This document shows, one piece after another, positions 32,494-41,031 of a stretch of DNA of 42,784 nt. The notes beneath the pieces were generated by a model that was not told the origin of the DNA, made no database searches, and saw nothing but the letters and a program-made list of their open reading frames with translations. Both the position numbers and the translations under genes were made by a program. The stretch covers positions 1 to 42,784 of the forward strand of contig JAQTNV010000008.1 in the NCBI GenBank assembly GCA_028713675.1. The letters are read 5' to 3'. This DNA comes from a bacterium (lineage in GTDB: Bacteria > Desulfobacterota > JAPLJL01). Positions within the stretch are counted from its first letter, which is position 1; every line of letters starts with the position of its first letter.

Positions 32494-34218
32494 CTAGGCG
32501 GTGTTTTTGCCCACCGACCTGACCTTCCCCTTTTCGTAAGCGCGGATGAAAGCCTCGACCACCTGCTGATCAAACTGGATCCCGGCAAACTTCTTCAACT
32601 CATTCAGCGCGACCTCGTCCGGGAGCGCCTTCCGGTAAGGGCGGTCCGAGGTCATGGCGTCAAAGGTGTCCGCCGCGGCGATGATCCGGGCGAAGATCGG
32701 GATCTCCCCGTCCTTGATCCCATCGGGATAACCCTTGCCGTCGAACCGCTCCTGGTGATGGAGAATGCCAGGGACCACGTCCTTCAGGCCGTCAATATGT
32801 TTGACGATGTGCGCCCCGATCTCGGGGTGGCGCCTCATCTGGGCCAGTTCCTCCTGATCGAGCGGCCCCTCCTTGCGCAGGACCCGGTCCTCCACCCCGA
32901 TCTTGCCGATGTCGTGCAGGACCGCGGCAATGCGCAGCCTTTCCATTTCATCTTTGGGCAGGCCGAGTTCGCCGGCGATCGCCCAGGAGTAAAACACCAC
33001 CCGCTGGGTATGGCCGCCGGTGTAGGGATCGCGTTTTTCGATGGACTCGGCCAGGGCCTCTGCCGTCTCCAGGAAGGTCTTCTGGATTTCCGTGTAGAGG
33101 TTGGCGTTGTCGATCGCGATTGCCACCTGGTTAGCCAGGGACTTGAAGAGTTCCAGGTCCTCCTGGCTGAAGATCTGCCCGCCCTGCTTGTTGATCGCCT
33201 GCAGGACCCCGATCATCTTGTCCTTGGCCTTGACCGGGACGCAGATCATGTCCCGGGTGGAAAATGCGGATTTCTGGTCCGCCTTCCGGAAATGCCGGGG
33301 GTCCTGGGAAACGTCCGGGATCAGAAGCGCCTCGTCCTTTTCCGCCACCCAGCCGGCGATGCCCTCGCCGATTTTCAGGCGGATCTGCTTCACCGCATCC
33401 CCCTTATCTCCCAGGGCCACATCGAAATAAAGTTCATTTTTTTCCTGGTCCACGAGGAGCAGGGAACCCACCTCCGCCCCCATCAGATGGGTGGCGGCCT
33501 CCATGGCTTTTTTCCGGACCACCAGGGGATCCAAGGAGGAGTTGAGGAGGGCGGAGACCTCGATCAGTTCGGAATGCTGTTCCGCCTGCTGCCGGGACTC
33601 CAGGAAAAGCCGCGCGTTCTGGATGACAATGGCGAGCTGGCTGGCCAGGGAGGAAAGGTTCTCCAGATCTTCCTGGGCCAACAGTTGCCGGTCTTTCTTG
33701 TTGATCGCCTCGACCGCCCCGAAAACCTGGTCCCCGATCCGGAGGGGCACGCAAAGGATTTCCCGGGTTTCAAAACCGACCAGATCCGCATATTCCTTCT
33801 GCCAGAGCGGGTCGCCGGCCACCTGGGTGGAAACGTAAGGGCGGCCGTTCTGGGTCACCCAGCCCGCGATCCCTTCGCCGATTCTCAGCTTCTTGCCCTT
33901 CAGCTTTTCGCTTCCGAAACCCCGGACCGACTTAAAAACGATATGTTCCCCGTCTTTTTCCTTCAGAAAAATGGTGCCGGCCTCCGCTCCCACCATTTTG
34001 AGAATCAGGTCCAGGCTCCCGTCCAGGATCTCGCTCAGTTTCCCCCGCTGCTCCGGCGACCGGCTGAGGGCCCGCGAGATCTGCCCGATCCCCCGGAAAA
34101 CCTCCAGTTCCCCTTCCTTGACCGCCAGCTTCTGCTGGAGCTCGGAGACCTGGAATTTCAGGGTGATGAGTTGTTCTTCCAGGCTGACCGATTCCGGCTT
34201 TTTCCCCGTTTCGTTCAT
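32494..34218 (-). CDS. GAF-GAF-HD-GYP phosphodiesterase (c-di-GMP)
   Basis: Cytoplasmic sensor-phosphodiesterase, 574 residues. Seen: an N-terminal coiled coil (15-45), two GAF domains at about 60-205 and 230-375, each with LRIGEGIAGWV or LKIGEGIAGWV, then an HD-GYP domain with HTQRV, HDIGK (His435-Asp436), HHQERFDGKGYPDG (487-500, GYP at 496-498) and DTFDAMTSDRPYR. The complete metal-ligand and GYP motifs predict hydrolysis of c-di-GMP. GAF domains bind small ligands, sometimes cyclic nucleotides, so cAMP from the neighbouring cyclase could control it; that link is inference. Upstream lie two palindromic repeats. Confidence 0.92.
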   Translation of the reverse strand: MNETGKKPESVSLEEQLITLKFQVSELQQKLAVKEGELEVFRGIGQISRALSRSPEQRGKLSEILDGSLDLILKMVGAEAGTIFLKEKDGEHIVFKSVRGFGSEKLKGKKLRIGEGIAGWVTQNGRPYVSTQVAGDPLWQKEYADLVGFETREILCVPLRIGDQVFGAVEAINKKDRQLLAQEDLENLSSLASQLAIVIQNARLFLESRQQAEQHSELIEVSALLNSSLDPLVVRKKAMEAATHLMGAEVGSLLLVDQEKNELYFDVALGDKGDAVKQIRLKIGEGIAGWVAEKDEALLIPDVSQDPRHFRKADQKSAFSTRDMICVPVKAKDKMIGVLQAINKQGGQIFSQEDLELFKSLANQVAIAIDNANLYTEIQKTFLETAEALAESIEKRDPYTGGHTQRVVFYSWAIAGELGLPKDEMERLRIAAVLHDIGKIGVEDRVLRKEGPLDQEELAQMRRHPEIGAHIVKHIDGLKDVVPGILHHQERFDGKGYPDGIKDGEIPIFARIIAAADTFDAMTSDRPYRKALPDEVALNELKKFAGIQFDQQVVEAFIRAYEKGKVRSVGKNTA

Positions 34219-34532
34219 AAAAATCCCGGCGTTAATTTAGACACGGATTTGCACTGATTCCCACGGAGACAATAAATTTCTTCAAACCCTCTCATTTTAT
34301 TTTCTTTATCTCTGATCCACGAAAATCCGTGGAATCCGCGTCATCCGTGTCAAAAAACCAAATTCTTATTCTTTCATAATAATCACGACGTTAATTTAGA
34401 CACGGATTTGCACTGATTCCCACGGTGACAATAAATTTCTTCAAACCCTCTCATTTTATTTTCTTTATCTCTGATCCACGAAAATCCGTGGAATCCGTGT
34501 CATCCGTGTCAAAAAACCAAATTCTTAAACTA
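34219..34532. other. Gene-free stretch filled by two copies of a palindromic repeat
   Basis: 314 bases between two minus-strand genes with no coding frame. Two near-identical 138-base units at 34231-34368 and 34390-34527 occupy most of it. No promoter with a good -35/-10 pair was recognised, so it is open whether the HD-GYP gene has its own start or is read through from the cyclase. Confidence 0.7.
34231..34527. repeat. Tandem pair of 138-bp palindromic repeats (period 159)
   Basis: Units at 34231-34368 and 34390-34527 differ at very few positions (for example CACGGAGAC against CACGGTGAC). Each starts with GACACGGAT and ends with ATCCGTGTC; ATTCCCACGG pairs with CCGTGGAAT, so each folds into a stem of about 25 bp with a loop of about 60 bases (34240-34351 and 34399-34510). 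Near identity suggests recent duplication. Confidence 0.8.
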
Positions 34533-35819
34533 TTACACCACCACTTCGCCCGATCCGCCCTCATCCAGGGTCATGATGGTGGAAATCGTGTGCTCGGCCC
34601 GCTGCTGCAGGTAAGTCCGGGCCACCTCCAGCGCCTGGGGAAAGCGCAAGGCCAGGGCCATGAAATTATCCCGGGAAAGCACCATCAGCCGCCCCCGAGT
34701 CAGCGCGGTGACCGTGGCGGTGCGCGGCTGGTCGCTGATCAGGGCGATCTCCCCGAAGAAGTCCCCGCTCTGCAGGGTGGCGAGCACCACTGCCTGTCCT
34801 CCCGGCCCGGCGGTGGAAACCGAAAAATCCCCGTCCTTGATCAGGTAGAGAGAATCCCCCTTCTCCCCTTCTGAGATCACCGCCTGGCCCTTCTCAAATA
34901 CCTTGAGCTCGAACTTGCCGATCAGTTCCTTGCGCTCCTTGGTTCCCAAACCCCGGAAGAGGGGGGAAATCGCGATCACCGTATCCAGAACCCTGTCCTT
35001 GTAGAACTTGACCAGGATGTCCGAAACGTTGGGATATTCCTCCACGATCTTGTCCAGCTCGGCCCGCTTGATTTCCAGGAGTTCCACCTCGCCCTCGGCC
35101 CGGACCGAGGCCTGGCGCTGATGGGACATGAAGAAGCTGAATTCCCCGAAAAAGTCCCCTTCCTCGAGGTCGGAGATTTTCAGGTCTTCGCCTTTGACGC
35201 TCTTGTAGATCGCCACTTTCCCGGAGCTGATGATGTAGATGGTGTCGCCCTTCTCGCCTTCCCGGATCATCCAGTCTCCCTGGTTGTATTTCACCCGGGT
35301 CAGGCCGCTCATGATCCGGACCAGTTCCTCCTGGTTCAGGTCCGAGAAAAGCGGAACCCCCGGGACGGCCACGCCCGCCGGGATCTCCCCGGCCTTCCTG
35401 GCCTCGGCCGGGGCGGCCGTCGGCGCAGCCGCCGTGGCGGCGGCCGGGGCGGCGGCGCCTTTGGCCCCTTCCGGGCTCTTCATTCCCCGGGAGGAATAAA
35501 GCTGGGCCAGCTTGTCCTGGATTTCCTTCCGGCTGGGATCCAGGTCGAGAATCAGCTTGTTCACCGCGATCGCCTGCACGATAAAACCGTCGGCCGCGTA
35601 TTTTTCCGCCACCTCTCCGTAACATTTGACCGCATCTTCGGTCTTCCCCATCCGCGCCTTGACCTCGCCCAGCTTGAGCTTGATCCGCAGATCCTTGGGG
35701 TTTTTCTCCACCAGCTTGCGGAACTCCTCCAGGGCCTTGTCCAGCTTGCCCGCGGTCAGGAGTTGTTGTGCCTTTTCCCTTTCTTCGGAATCGGAATCTT
35801 TTACCTTTTTTACCGCCAT
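34533..35819 (-). CDS. TPR protein with two cyclic-nucleotide-binding domains
   Basis: 428 residues, soluble, no DNA-binding or catalytic domain. Seen: TPR repeats at about 12-110 (LDKALEEFRKLVEKNP, TEDAVKCYGEVAEKYAADG), an Ala/Pro linker at 115-150, cNMP-binding domain 1 at about 156-275 and domain 2 at about 285-405. Domain 2 has a canonical cassette FFGEIALISDQPRTATV (355-370) with Glu357 and Arg366, so it should bind cAMP. Domain 1 (FFGEFSFFMSHQRQASV) has drifted but keeps an arginine. TPR suggests a protein partner. GGAGG precedes the ATG, 33 bases after the adenylate cyclase gene, so the two are surely co-transcribed. Confidence 0.85.
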   Translation of the reverse strand: MAVKKVKDSDSEEREKAQQLLTAGKLDKALEEFRKLVEKNPKDLRIKLKLGEVKARMGKTEDAVKCYGEVAEKYAADGFIVQAIAVNKLILDLDPSRKEIQDKLAQLYSSRGMKSPEGAKGAAAPAAATAAAPTAAPAEARKAGEIPAGVAVPGVPLFSDLNQEELVRIMSGLTRVKYNQGDWMIREGEKGDTIYIISSGKVAIYKSVKGEDLKISDLEEGDFFGEFSFFMSHQRQASVRAEGEVELLEIKRAELDKIVEEYPNVSDILVKFYKDRVLDTVIAISPLFRGLGTKERKELIGKFELKVFEKGQAVISEGEKGDSLYLIKDGDFSVSTAGPGGQAVVLATLQSGDFFGEIALISDQPRTATVTALTRGRLMVLSRDNFMALALRFPQALEVARTYLQQRAEHTISTIMTLDEGGSGEVVV

Positions 35820-35852
35820 TTCGCCTCCACTAGATAACGATGTTTCTTAATA

Positions 35853-38192
35853 TTATTTTTTCGTCAGCACAAAAGCCCCGTTCCAGTCCGGAGGGGGAGG
35901 GCTTTCCTGGTACAGCCGGCAGCGCTCGATGAAAATCCGGGCCGCCTTGTCCTCTTCATATTTTCCCAGCGCCTCGAACTCCCGGATCGCCTCCTGCCAC
36001 TGCCGGTTCTGGTAGGCCTTGAACCCGGCTTCAAAGCGGGCAACCCGCTCGGAAAACTGGGCCGCGTCCTCCTTGTTGCCCAAGAGCTCGAAAATGCCCA
36101 CGGTTTCCTTCTTGCCCTTGACCACGACCCGGTCCATGACCCGGAAGACAAACTCATCCTTGGTCTCCTGGTAGGTGCCTTCGCTTACGATGATATTCGT
36201 CCCGTATTCCTTATTCAACCCTTCCAGGCGGGAGGCCAGGTTGACCGAGTCGCCGATCACGGTGTAGTCAAAAAGCATCTCCGATCCCATGTTGCCGACC
36301 GACATCGGGCCGGTGTTGACGCCGATGCCGATGTTGATCGGGGGCAGCTTCCTTTCCTCCCAGCCCTGTTGCAGGACCTTGAGCCGCTTCATCATTTCCA
36401 GGGCGGTGATGCAGGCCCTCCGGGCGTGATCCGGCAGGGTCAGGGGCGCGCCCCAGACCGCCATGATCGCGTCGCCGATGTACTTGTCCAGCATCCCCCC
36501 CTGCTGGAAAACCACCTCGGTCATCGGGGTCAGGTATTCGTTCAGGATGTGAACCACGGTCTCCGGGTCCAGCTTCTCGGAAATCGAGGTGAAACCGCGG
36601 ATGTCCGTGAACATCACCGTCAGGGTTCTTCTCTCCCCCCCCAGCTTCAGCCGGTCCGGGTCCTTGAGGATCTCGTTGACCACCGAGGCGCTCACGTAGC
36701 GCGAAAAGGCCTCGCGGTACTGCTTCCTTTTCTTTTCCTCGGTCAGGTACTTGTAGAAAGTGATGCCTAGGAAAATGAAAAATATTTCAGCGATCGGATA
36801 GACGGTGGAAACGATCACTCCCTTGATTTCAAACAAGTAGCGGTCAATCCCGTAGTAGGACAAGGCTATGGCCACTACCGGGATCAATCCGTAGGCCGCG
36901 CGGACCCGGGGTAAGATAAGCCCGAGGAGAAGCCCGATAATTAAAATAGAAACCAAGTCAAAAACCTTAATCCAACTGGGTTGGATGAGAAAATCACCGT
37001 GCAGGATGTTTTCAATGATATTGGCATGAACCTCGACCCCGGGGAAAACCGCGCTGAAGGGAGTGGCCCGGATATCATAAATTCCGATGGCGGTCGCCCC
37101 CACCAGGACAATCTTGTCCTTGAATAGGGCCGGGTCCAGCTTACCCGTCACCACATCGCTGGCGCTGTAGTGGGGAAAGGTGTGGCCGGGACCGTAAAAA
37201 TTAACCATCATCTTGCCGGATTCGTCCACGGGGATACTCTTGTCCCCCACCGCGATCTGTTCGACTCCGTATTCGGCGAACCCCATCATGATCGGGGCGT
37301 TCAAATAAAGGCTCACGGATTGTAGCGCCAGGGAAGGAAAGACCCGGTCGCCCAGGGTCAACACCAGCATAGCTCCGCGGATGGTCCCATCGTCGTCCGG
37401 GATGGCGTTGAAAAACCCGTTGGTGTGGGCCGCTTCGGAAATTACCGGGATATTGACCTGGACCCCCAGGGCCCTCCGGAGAAACCGGCTCGGGTCCACC
37501 CCGGCCGGGGCCCGGATCGCCCCGACCTCGGAATTGGAGATCCATTTCAGGTTCCCCAGATAATCTTTTTCCCCCAGGTTGGCGATTTCGGCGGAATTAA
37601 AGTAGAAAAAATAACCCATAACCATGCCTGGAAATTTTTTTACCGCCGAGGCCAGGAGGCGGTCGTCATCTGAGCCCTGGGCCAGGCCGATTCTTTTTTC
37701 GATGAATTTGAGCTCGGGGGCGTTGCGCCGGAGGGCCGGGGCGGTTTCGGCCCCCTCCCCGGGTTCCGGCCCGGTAAATTCCCGGCGCAGCTGTTTCAGC
37801 ACCTCCAGCTCGGTATTCCGCTGGGGTTCGGCAAAAATGATATCAAAGGCCACCACCCTGGTCCCATATTCATTTAGATGATTGACCAGTTCCGCGATCC
37901 GGGCCCGCGGCCAGGGCCAGCGTCCCAGCTCCCCGACCGACTTCTCATCCACGGCGACAATCACCACCTCCTGGCCGGCGGGCGTGCGGACCCCGCGGGA
38001 CCGGAACTTGAAATCCAGGGTTTTCTTCTCAATCGTTTCTAGAAAAATAGGGCTTATAATGCAAAGAACGATAAAAAACAAAGTGATTAACAGGGAAATT
38101 TTGAATACGGACAAGGAAAAGATCTTCTTAAATAAGGAAAAAAATTTTTTAAACATAGAAAACAATCTATCAGAAGACAACAAATTCCTCAA
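35853..38192 (-). CDS. CHASE2-domain class III adenylate cyclase with C-terminal TPR
   Basis: Membrane receptor cyclase making cAMP. 779 residues. Seen: first membrane helix about 30-50; extracytoplasmic CHASE2 sensor about 60-405 (VAVDEKSVGELGRWPWPR, VAFDIIF, DKIVLVGATAIGIYDIRATPFS, GVEVHANIIENIL); three helices at about 410-482; class III catalytic domain about 520-705 with metal-binding Asp530 and Asp574, adenine-specifying Lys570 and Asp642, and transition-state Asn651/Arg655; a helical TPR-like tail from 715. Lys/Asp at the purine positions predict ATP rather than GTP. The TTG start at 38192 follows GGGGGA at good spacing; ATG at 38156 has no site. First gene of the cAMP cluster. Confidence 0.92.
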   Translation of the reverse strand: MRNLLSSDRLFSMFKKFFSLFKKIFSLSVFKISLLITLFFIVLCIISPIFLETIEKKTLDFKFRSRGVRTPAGQEVVIVAVDEKSVGELGRWPWPRARIAELVNHLNEYGTRVVAFDIIFAEPQRNTELEVLKQLRREFTGPEPGEGAETAPALRRNAPELKFIEKRIGLAQGSDDDRLLASAVKKFPGMVMGYFFYFNSAEIANLGEKDYLGNLKWISNSEVGAIRAPAGVDPSRFLRRALGVQVNIPVISEAAHTNGFFNAIPDDDGTIRGAMLVLTLGDRVFPSLALQSVSLYLNAPIMMGFAEYGVEQIAVGDKSIPVDESGKMMVNFYGPGHTFPHYSASDVVTGKLDPALFKDKIVLVGATAIGIYDIRATPFSAVFPGVEVHANIIENILHGDFLIQPSWIKVFDLVSILIIGLLLGLILPRVRAAYGLIPVVAIALSYYGIDRYLFEIKGVIVSTVYPIAEIFFIFLGITFYKYLTEEKKRKQYREAFSRYVSASVVNEILKDPDRLKLGGERRTLTVMFTDIRGFTSISEKLDPETVVHILNEYLTPMTEVVFQQGGMLDKYIGDAIMAVWGAPLTLPDHARRACITALEMMKRLKVLQQGWEERKLPPINIGIGVNTGPMSVGNMGSEMLFDYTVIGDSVNLASRLEGLNKEYGTNIIVSEGTYQETKDEFVFRVMDRVVVKGKKETVGIFELLGNKEDAAQFSERVARFEAGFKAYQNRQWQEAIREFEALGKYEEDKAARIFIERCRLYQESPPPPDWNGAFVLTKK

Positions 38193-38250
38193 GAAAATCC
38201 CCCTTTCCTTTTCTTTTCAGGCGATTAACCTATAGAATATTCCCAGGCCG

Positions 38251-39870
38251 ATGATGAAACGTTCCCGCCATCAGCAATCCTTCTTACCTGCATTTGTCCG
38301 CTTATCTGTTTTTGCCCTGATTTTCCTGGCGCCGGCAGTCTTTCTCTGCCGCTGCGGATCGGGTCAATCCGCTGCCGCCCGGATTGCCATTGACGTTTCC
38401 GGGCCCGGCGCGGCCATCGACCAGCGGATTTACGGACATTTTATTGAACATTTAGATGGCGCCATCTACGGTGGGATCTGGGATCTGTCGGCCGAGCGTC
38501 TGATCCCGGAAACCGTGGACCTGATCCGGGCCCTGCAGCCTCCGCTGATGCGCTGGCCGGGAGGCTGTTTTTCCGATACCTACCACTGGGAGGACGGAAT
38601 CGGGCCCCGGTCTCTCCGCCCCACCCGGCCCAATATTTACTGGGGAACATTCGGCTCGAATTACGGGCCCGACGACTCCAACCATTTCGGAACCGATGAA
38701 TTCATGTCCTTCGCCGAAGCCATCAGCGCCTCCCCGTATGTCAACGTCAATTTCGGCTCCGGGACCAAGGAGGAGGCCGCCCGCTGGGTGGAGTATGTCA
38801 ACGGGGAAACCGGCACGCTCCAGGGGGGATTGCGGCTCCGGAACGGCCACCCGTCACCCTACGGGGTTAAACTCTGGGGAATCGGCAATGAGATCTTCGG
38901 GGCCTGGGAAACCGGACACCAGGACGCCGCGCCCTACGCCGACCGGTTCCTGGAATTCGCCCGGGAGATGAAGGCGGTCGATCCGGAAATCGAGCTGGTG
39001 GCGGTGGGGTGCCTGCCCGGGTACCTGACCTGCCCGGAAGGCTGGAACCGGACGGTGCTGGACCGCGCCGGGGCCGAGATCGATTACCTTTCCCTGCACA
39101 TTTACCTGCCCGAAGTCGTGCACTCCATCAATCCCCAGGGCCGGGACGATTACTACACCATCGTGGCCTCGCCCCGGGAAATCGAGACGGATATCGGGAC
39201 TTTTTTCCAGGATATCAGGGACGCCGGACGGGAGGGCAAGACCTTCATCGCTCTCGATGAATGGAACCTCTGGTGGCAGTATGAACAGCTCCTGCATTCC
39301 AATTTCACCCTCCGGGACGCGCTCTTCGCCGCCGGGGTGCTGAATGTCCTCCAGCGGAAAAGCCCTCCGGTGCGGATGGCCAATTACGCCCAGATCGTCA
39401 ATGTCCTCGGCCTGATCAACACCGGGGACGAAGGCGTTTTTCTCTCCCCGATGTACTACGTTTTCCAGCTCTATTCCAATTATTCCCAGCCGCTCCCGGT
39501 CCCGGTTCAGGTGGAGTCGGAAACCTTCTCCAGCCGGCCGCTGGCCTCGATTAAGGCCCAGTCCGGGGTGCCCTATCTCGATGTTTCCGCCACCGTCAAC
39601 GCCGGGAAAAACCGTCTGGCGGTTTTTGTCACCAACCGCCATGACTTTTCCTCCCTCCGGACCCGGCTCGAAATCAAGGGGGTCAGGCCGGAAGGGCCGG
39701 CGGACGTTTACGAACTGAACGCTCCGACCTTCGAATCCGGAAATACCTTCGCCGAACCGGAGACGGTCAAGCTGAGGAAATTGCCGGCGCTTAAATCCGG
39801 GTCCTCCCTGGTTTATACCTTCCCCGCCCATTCCCTGACCGCCCTGCTCTTCACCACCAGGCCTGACTGA
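38251..39870 (+). CDS. Secreted GH51-type alpha-L-arabinofuranosidase
   Basis: Retaining glycosidase releasing terminal arabinofuranose from arabinan, arabinoxylan or glycoconjugates. 539 residues. Seen: an export signal (SFLPAFVRLSVFALIFLAPAVFL) ending in a Cys-containing FLCRCGS, possibly a lipoprotein; RIYGHFIEHLDGAIYGGIWD; MRWPGGCFSDTYHWEDGIGPR; acid/base Glu214 in GIGNEIFGAWE; nucleophile Glu337 in ALDEWNLWW; a C-terminal beta domain. All GH51 signature regions are intact. It is divergent from the cyclase gene, 58 bases away, and overlaps the next gene by one base. Whether it feeds on plant polymers or trims the cell's own glycans is unknown. Confidence 0.92.
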   Translation: MMKRSRHQQSFLPAFVRLSVFALIFLAPAVFLCRCGSGQSAAARIAIDVSGPGAAIDQRIYGHFIEHLDGAIYGGIWDLSAERLIPETVDLIRALQPPLMRWPGGCFSDTYHWEDGIGPRSLRPTRPNIYWGTFGSNYGPDDSNHFGTDEFMSFAEAISASPYVNVNFGSGTKEEAARWVEYVNGETGTLQGGLRLRNGHPSPYGVKLWGIGNEIFGAWETGHQDAAPYADRFLEFAREMKAVDPEIELVAVGCLPGYLTCPEGWNRTVLDRAGAEIDYLSLHIYLPEVVHSINPQGRDDYYTIVASPREIETDIGTFFQDIRDAGREGKTFIALDEWNLWWQYEQLLHSNFTLRDALFAAGVLNVLQRKSPPVRMANYAQIVNVLGLINTGDEGVFLSPMYYVFQLYSNYSQPLPVPVQVESETFSSRPLASIKAQSGVPYLDVSATVNAGKNRLAVFVTNRHDFSSLRTRLEIKGVRPEGPADVYELNAPTFESGNTFAEPETVKLRKLPALKSGSSLVYTFPAHSLTALLFTTRPD

Positions 39871-40103
39871 TGCGACCCGGTCCCCCGAAACCGCCTTTCT
39901 TTGTCGCTCCCCAAAAAACCCGTCCGGATTTCCAGGACCTGGAGGCTTCCGAGCTTTTCTGCCCGAAATGCCGGAAAGCCGTCCCGGTCCGCAAACGGCT
40001 CCTGCTGGTCCTGCCGGAGGGAGACAAGTTTGATTACATCTGCAGTTTCTGCTCCACCCCGGTCGGATCCAAGCTGGAGAAGGAAGGAGATAGAAATTCC
40101 TAA
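39870..40103 (+). CDS. Small zinc-ribbon protein
   Basis: 77 residues with two CxxC knuckles: Cys31-Pro-Lys-Cys34 and Cys58-Ser-Phe-Cys61, separated by a basic, hydrophobic stretch (RKRLLLVLPEGDKFDYI). This is a single treble-clef or zinc-ribbon fold, probably cytoplasmic. Its ATG overlaps the GH51 stop (TGATG), so it is translated with it, an odd pairing of a secreted enzyme with a cytoplasmic finger. No family recognised; function unknown. Confidence 0.7.
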   Translation: MRPGPPKPPFFVAPQKTRPDFQDLEASELFCPKCRKAVPVRKRLLLVLPEGDKFDYICSFCSTPVGSKLEKEGDRNS

Positions 40104-40266
40104 GCCTGGCGGTTATATTTTGGCGGTTGCGGTTGAGCAGATCGTTTCGGTTGGGTTTTACGTTCATAGGTTAAGAACCGAAAGACGCCAGCCGTTCTGC
40201 GATCCGAGCGGTTTATCCTGAGCCAAATCTAAGGACGCAACCTAACGACGGAAAAAGGTTAAAAAA
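40104..40266. other. Intergenic stretch before tlyA with repeat debris
   Basis: 163 bases with no gene. GGTTTATCCTGAGCCAAATC and GGCGGTTGCGGTTGAGC are degenerate matches to each other and to 18540-18600, where GTCCTGAATGGCTTGTCTTG lies. They look like worn copies of an intergenic palindrome. No promoter with a clear -10/-35 pair was seen for tlyA. Confidence 0.45.
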
Positions 40267-41031
40267 ATGAGCGAAAACATTCCTAAATTGAAAAAAATCC
40301 GTGCGGACCAGCTCCTGGTGGAAAGGGGCCTGGCGGCCAGCCCGAAAGAGGCCCGGGCGCTGATCATGGCCGGGCGGGTTTTTTCCGTGGAACAGCGCGT
40401 GGAGAAAGCCGGGACTCCGGTTTTTCCCGGCAGTCCTCTGCGGGTGACCGAAAAGGCGGAATATGTGAGCCGGGGCGGGGAGAAGCTCGCCCACGCCCTG
40501 GAGCATTTTTCCGTCAACCCCTCCGGGCTGATCGCGGTGGACGCCGGGGCCTCGACCGGCGGGTTCACCGATTGCCTTCTGCGCGCGGGTGCGAAAAAGG
40601 TCTACGCCATCGACGTCGGCTACGGTCAGCTGGACCCCCGGCTGCGCGACGATCCGCGGGTGGTCCCGATGGAACGCTTCAACGCCCGGCAGCTGCTTCC
40701 GGAACACCTGGATGACGAAGTGGATCTCGCGGTCGCCGATCTTTCCTTTATTTCCCTGACCATGGTGATCCCCCCCCTGGAAAAGGTGGTAAAACCCGGG
40801 GGCCGGCTGCTGGTCCTGATCAAGCCCCAGTTCGAGGTCAGGAAAGACGAGGTCGGCCCCGGGGGGGTGGTGAGGGAGCCGGAAAAACACCAGGCGGTAA
40901 TCGAGAAAATTACCGTTTTCTCCCGGAACCTGGGGCTCCAGCCCCTGGGGGTGACCGAGTCCCCCCTTAAGGGACCCAAAGGCAACCGGGAATTTTTTCT
41001 CGCCCTGGAAAAAACCTCCGAAAAAACCTGA
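40267..41031 (+). CDS. tlyA: TlyA-type rRNA 2'-O-methyltransferase
   Basis: Methylates cytidine 2'-OH in ribosomal RNA; earlier annotated as haemolysin. 254 residues. Seen: an S4 RNA-binding domain (RADQLLVERGLAASPKEARAL), the linker SRGGEKLAHALEHF, then an FtsJ-type Rossmann domain with DAGASTGGFTDCLL, AIDVGYGQLDPRLR, VADLSFISLTMVIPPL, and LIKPQFEVRKDEVGPGGVV. The catalytic Lys of the LIKPQFE motif is present. The gene starts at an ATG preceded by a purine-rich region (GGAAAAAGG) and overlaps the next gene by one base. The 163 bases before it hold repeat debris. Confidence 0.93.
   Translation: MSENIPKLKKIRADQLLVERGLAASPKEARALIMAGRVFSVEQRVEKAGTPVFPGSPLRVTEKAEYVSRGGEKLAHALEHFSVNPSGLIAVDAGASTGGFTDCLLRAGAKKVYAIDVGYGQLDPRLRDDPRVVPMERFNARQLLPEHLDDEVDLAVADLSFISLTMVIPPLEKVVKPGGRLLVLIKPQFEVRKDEVGPGGVVREPEKHQAVIEKITVFSRNLGLQPLGVTESPLKGPKGNREFFLALEKTSEKT

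Noticed and set aside
32107-34257. 716-codon open frame on the plus strand
   Set aside because: Antisense to the CRP-like and GAF-HD-GYP genes; no recognisable domain and composition of a shadow.
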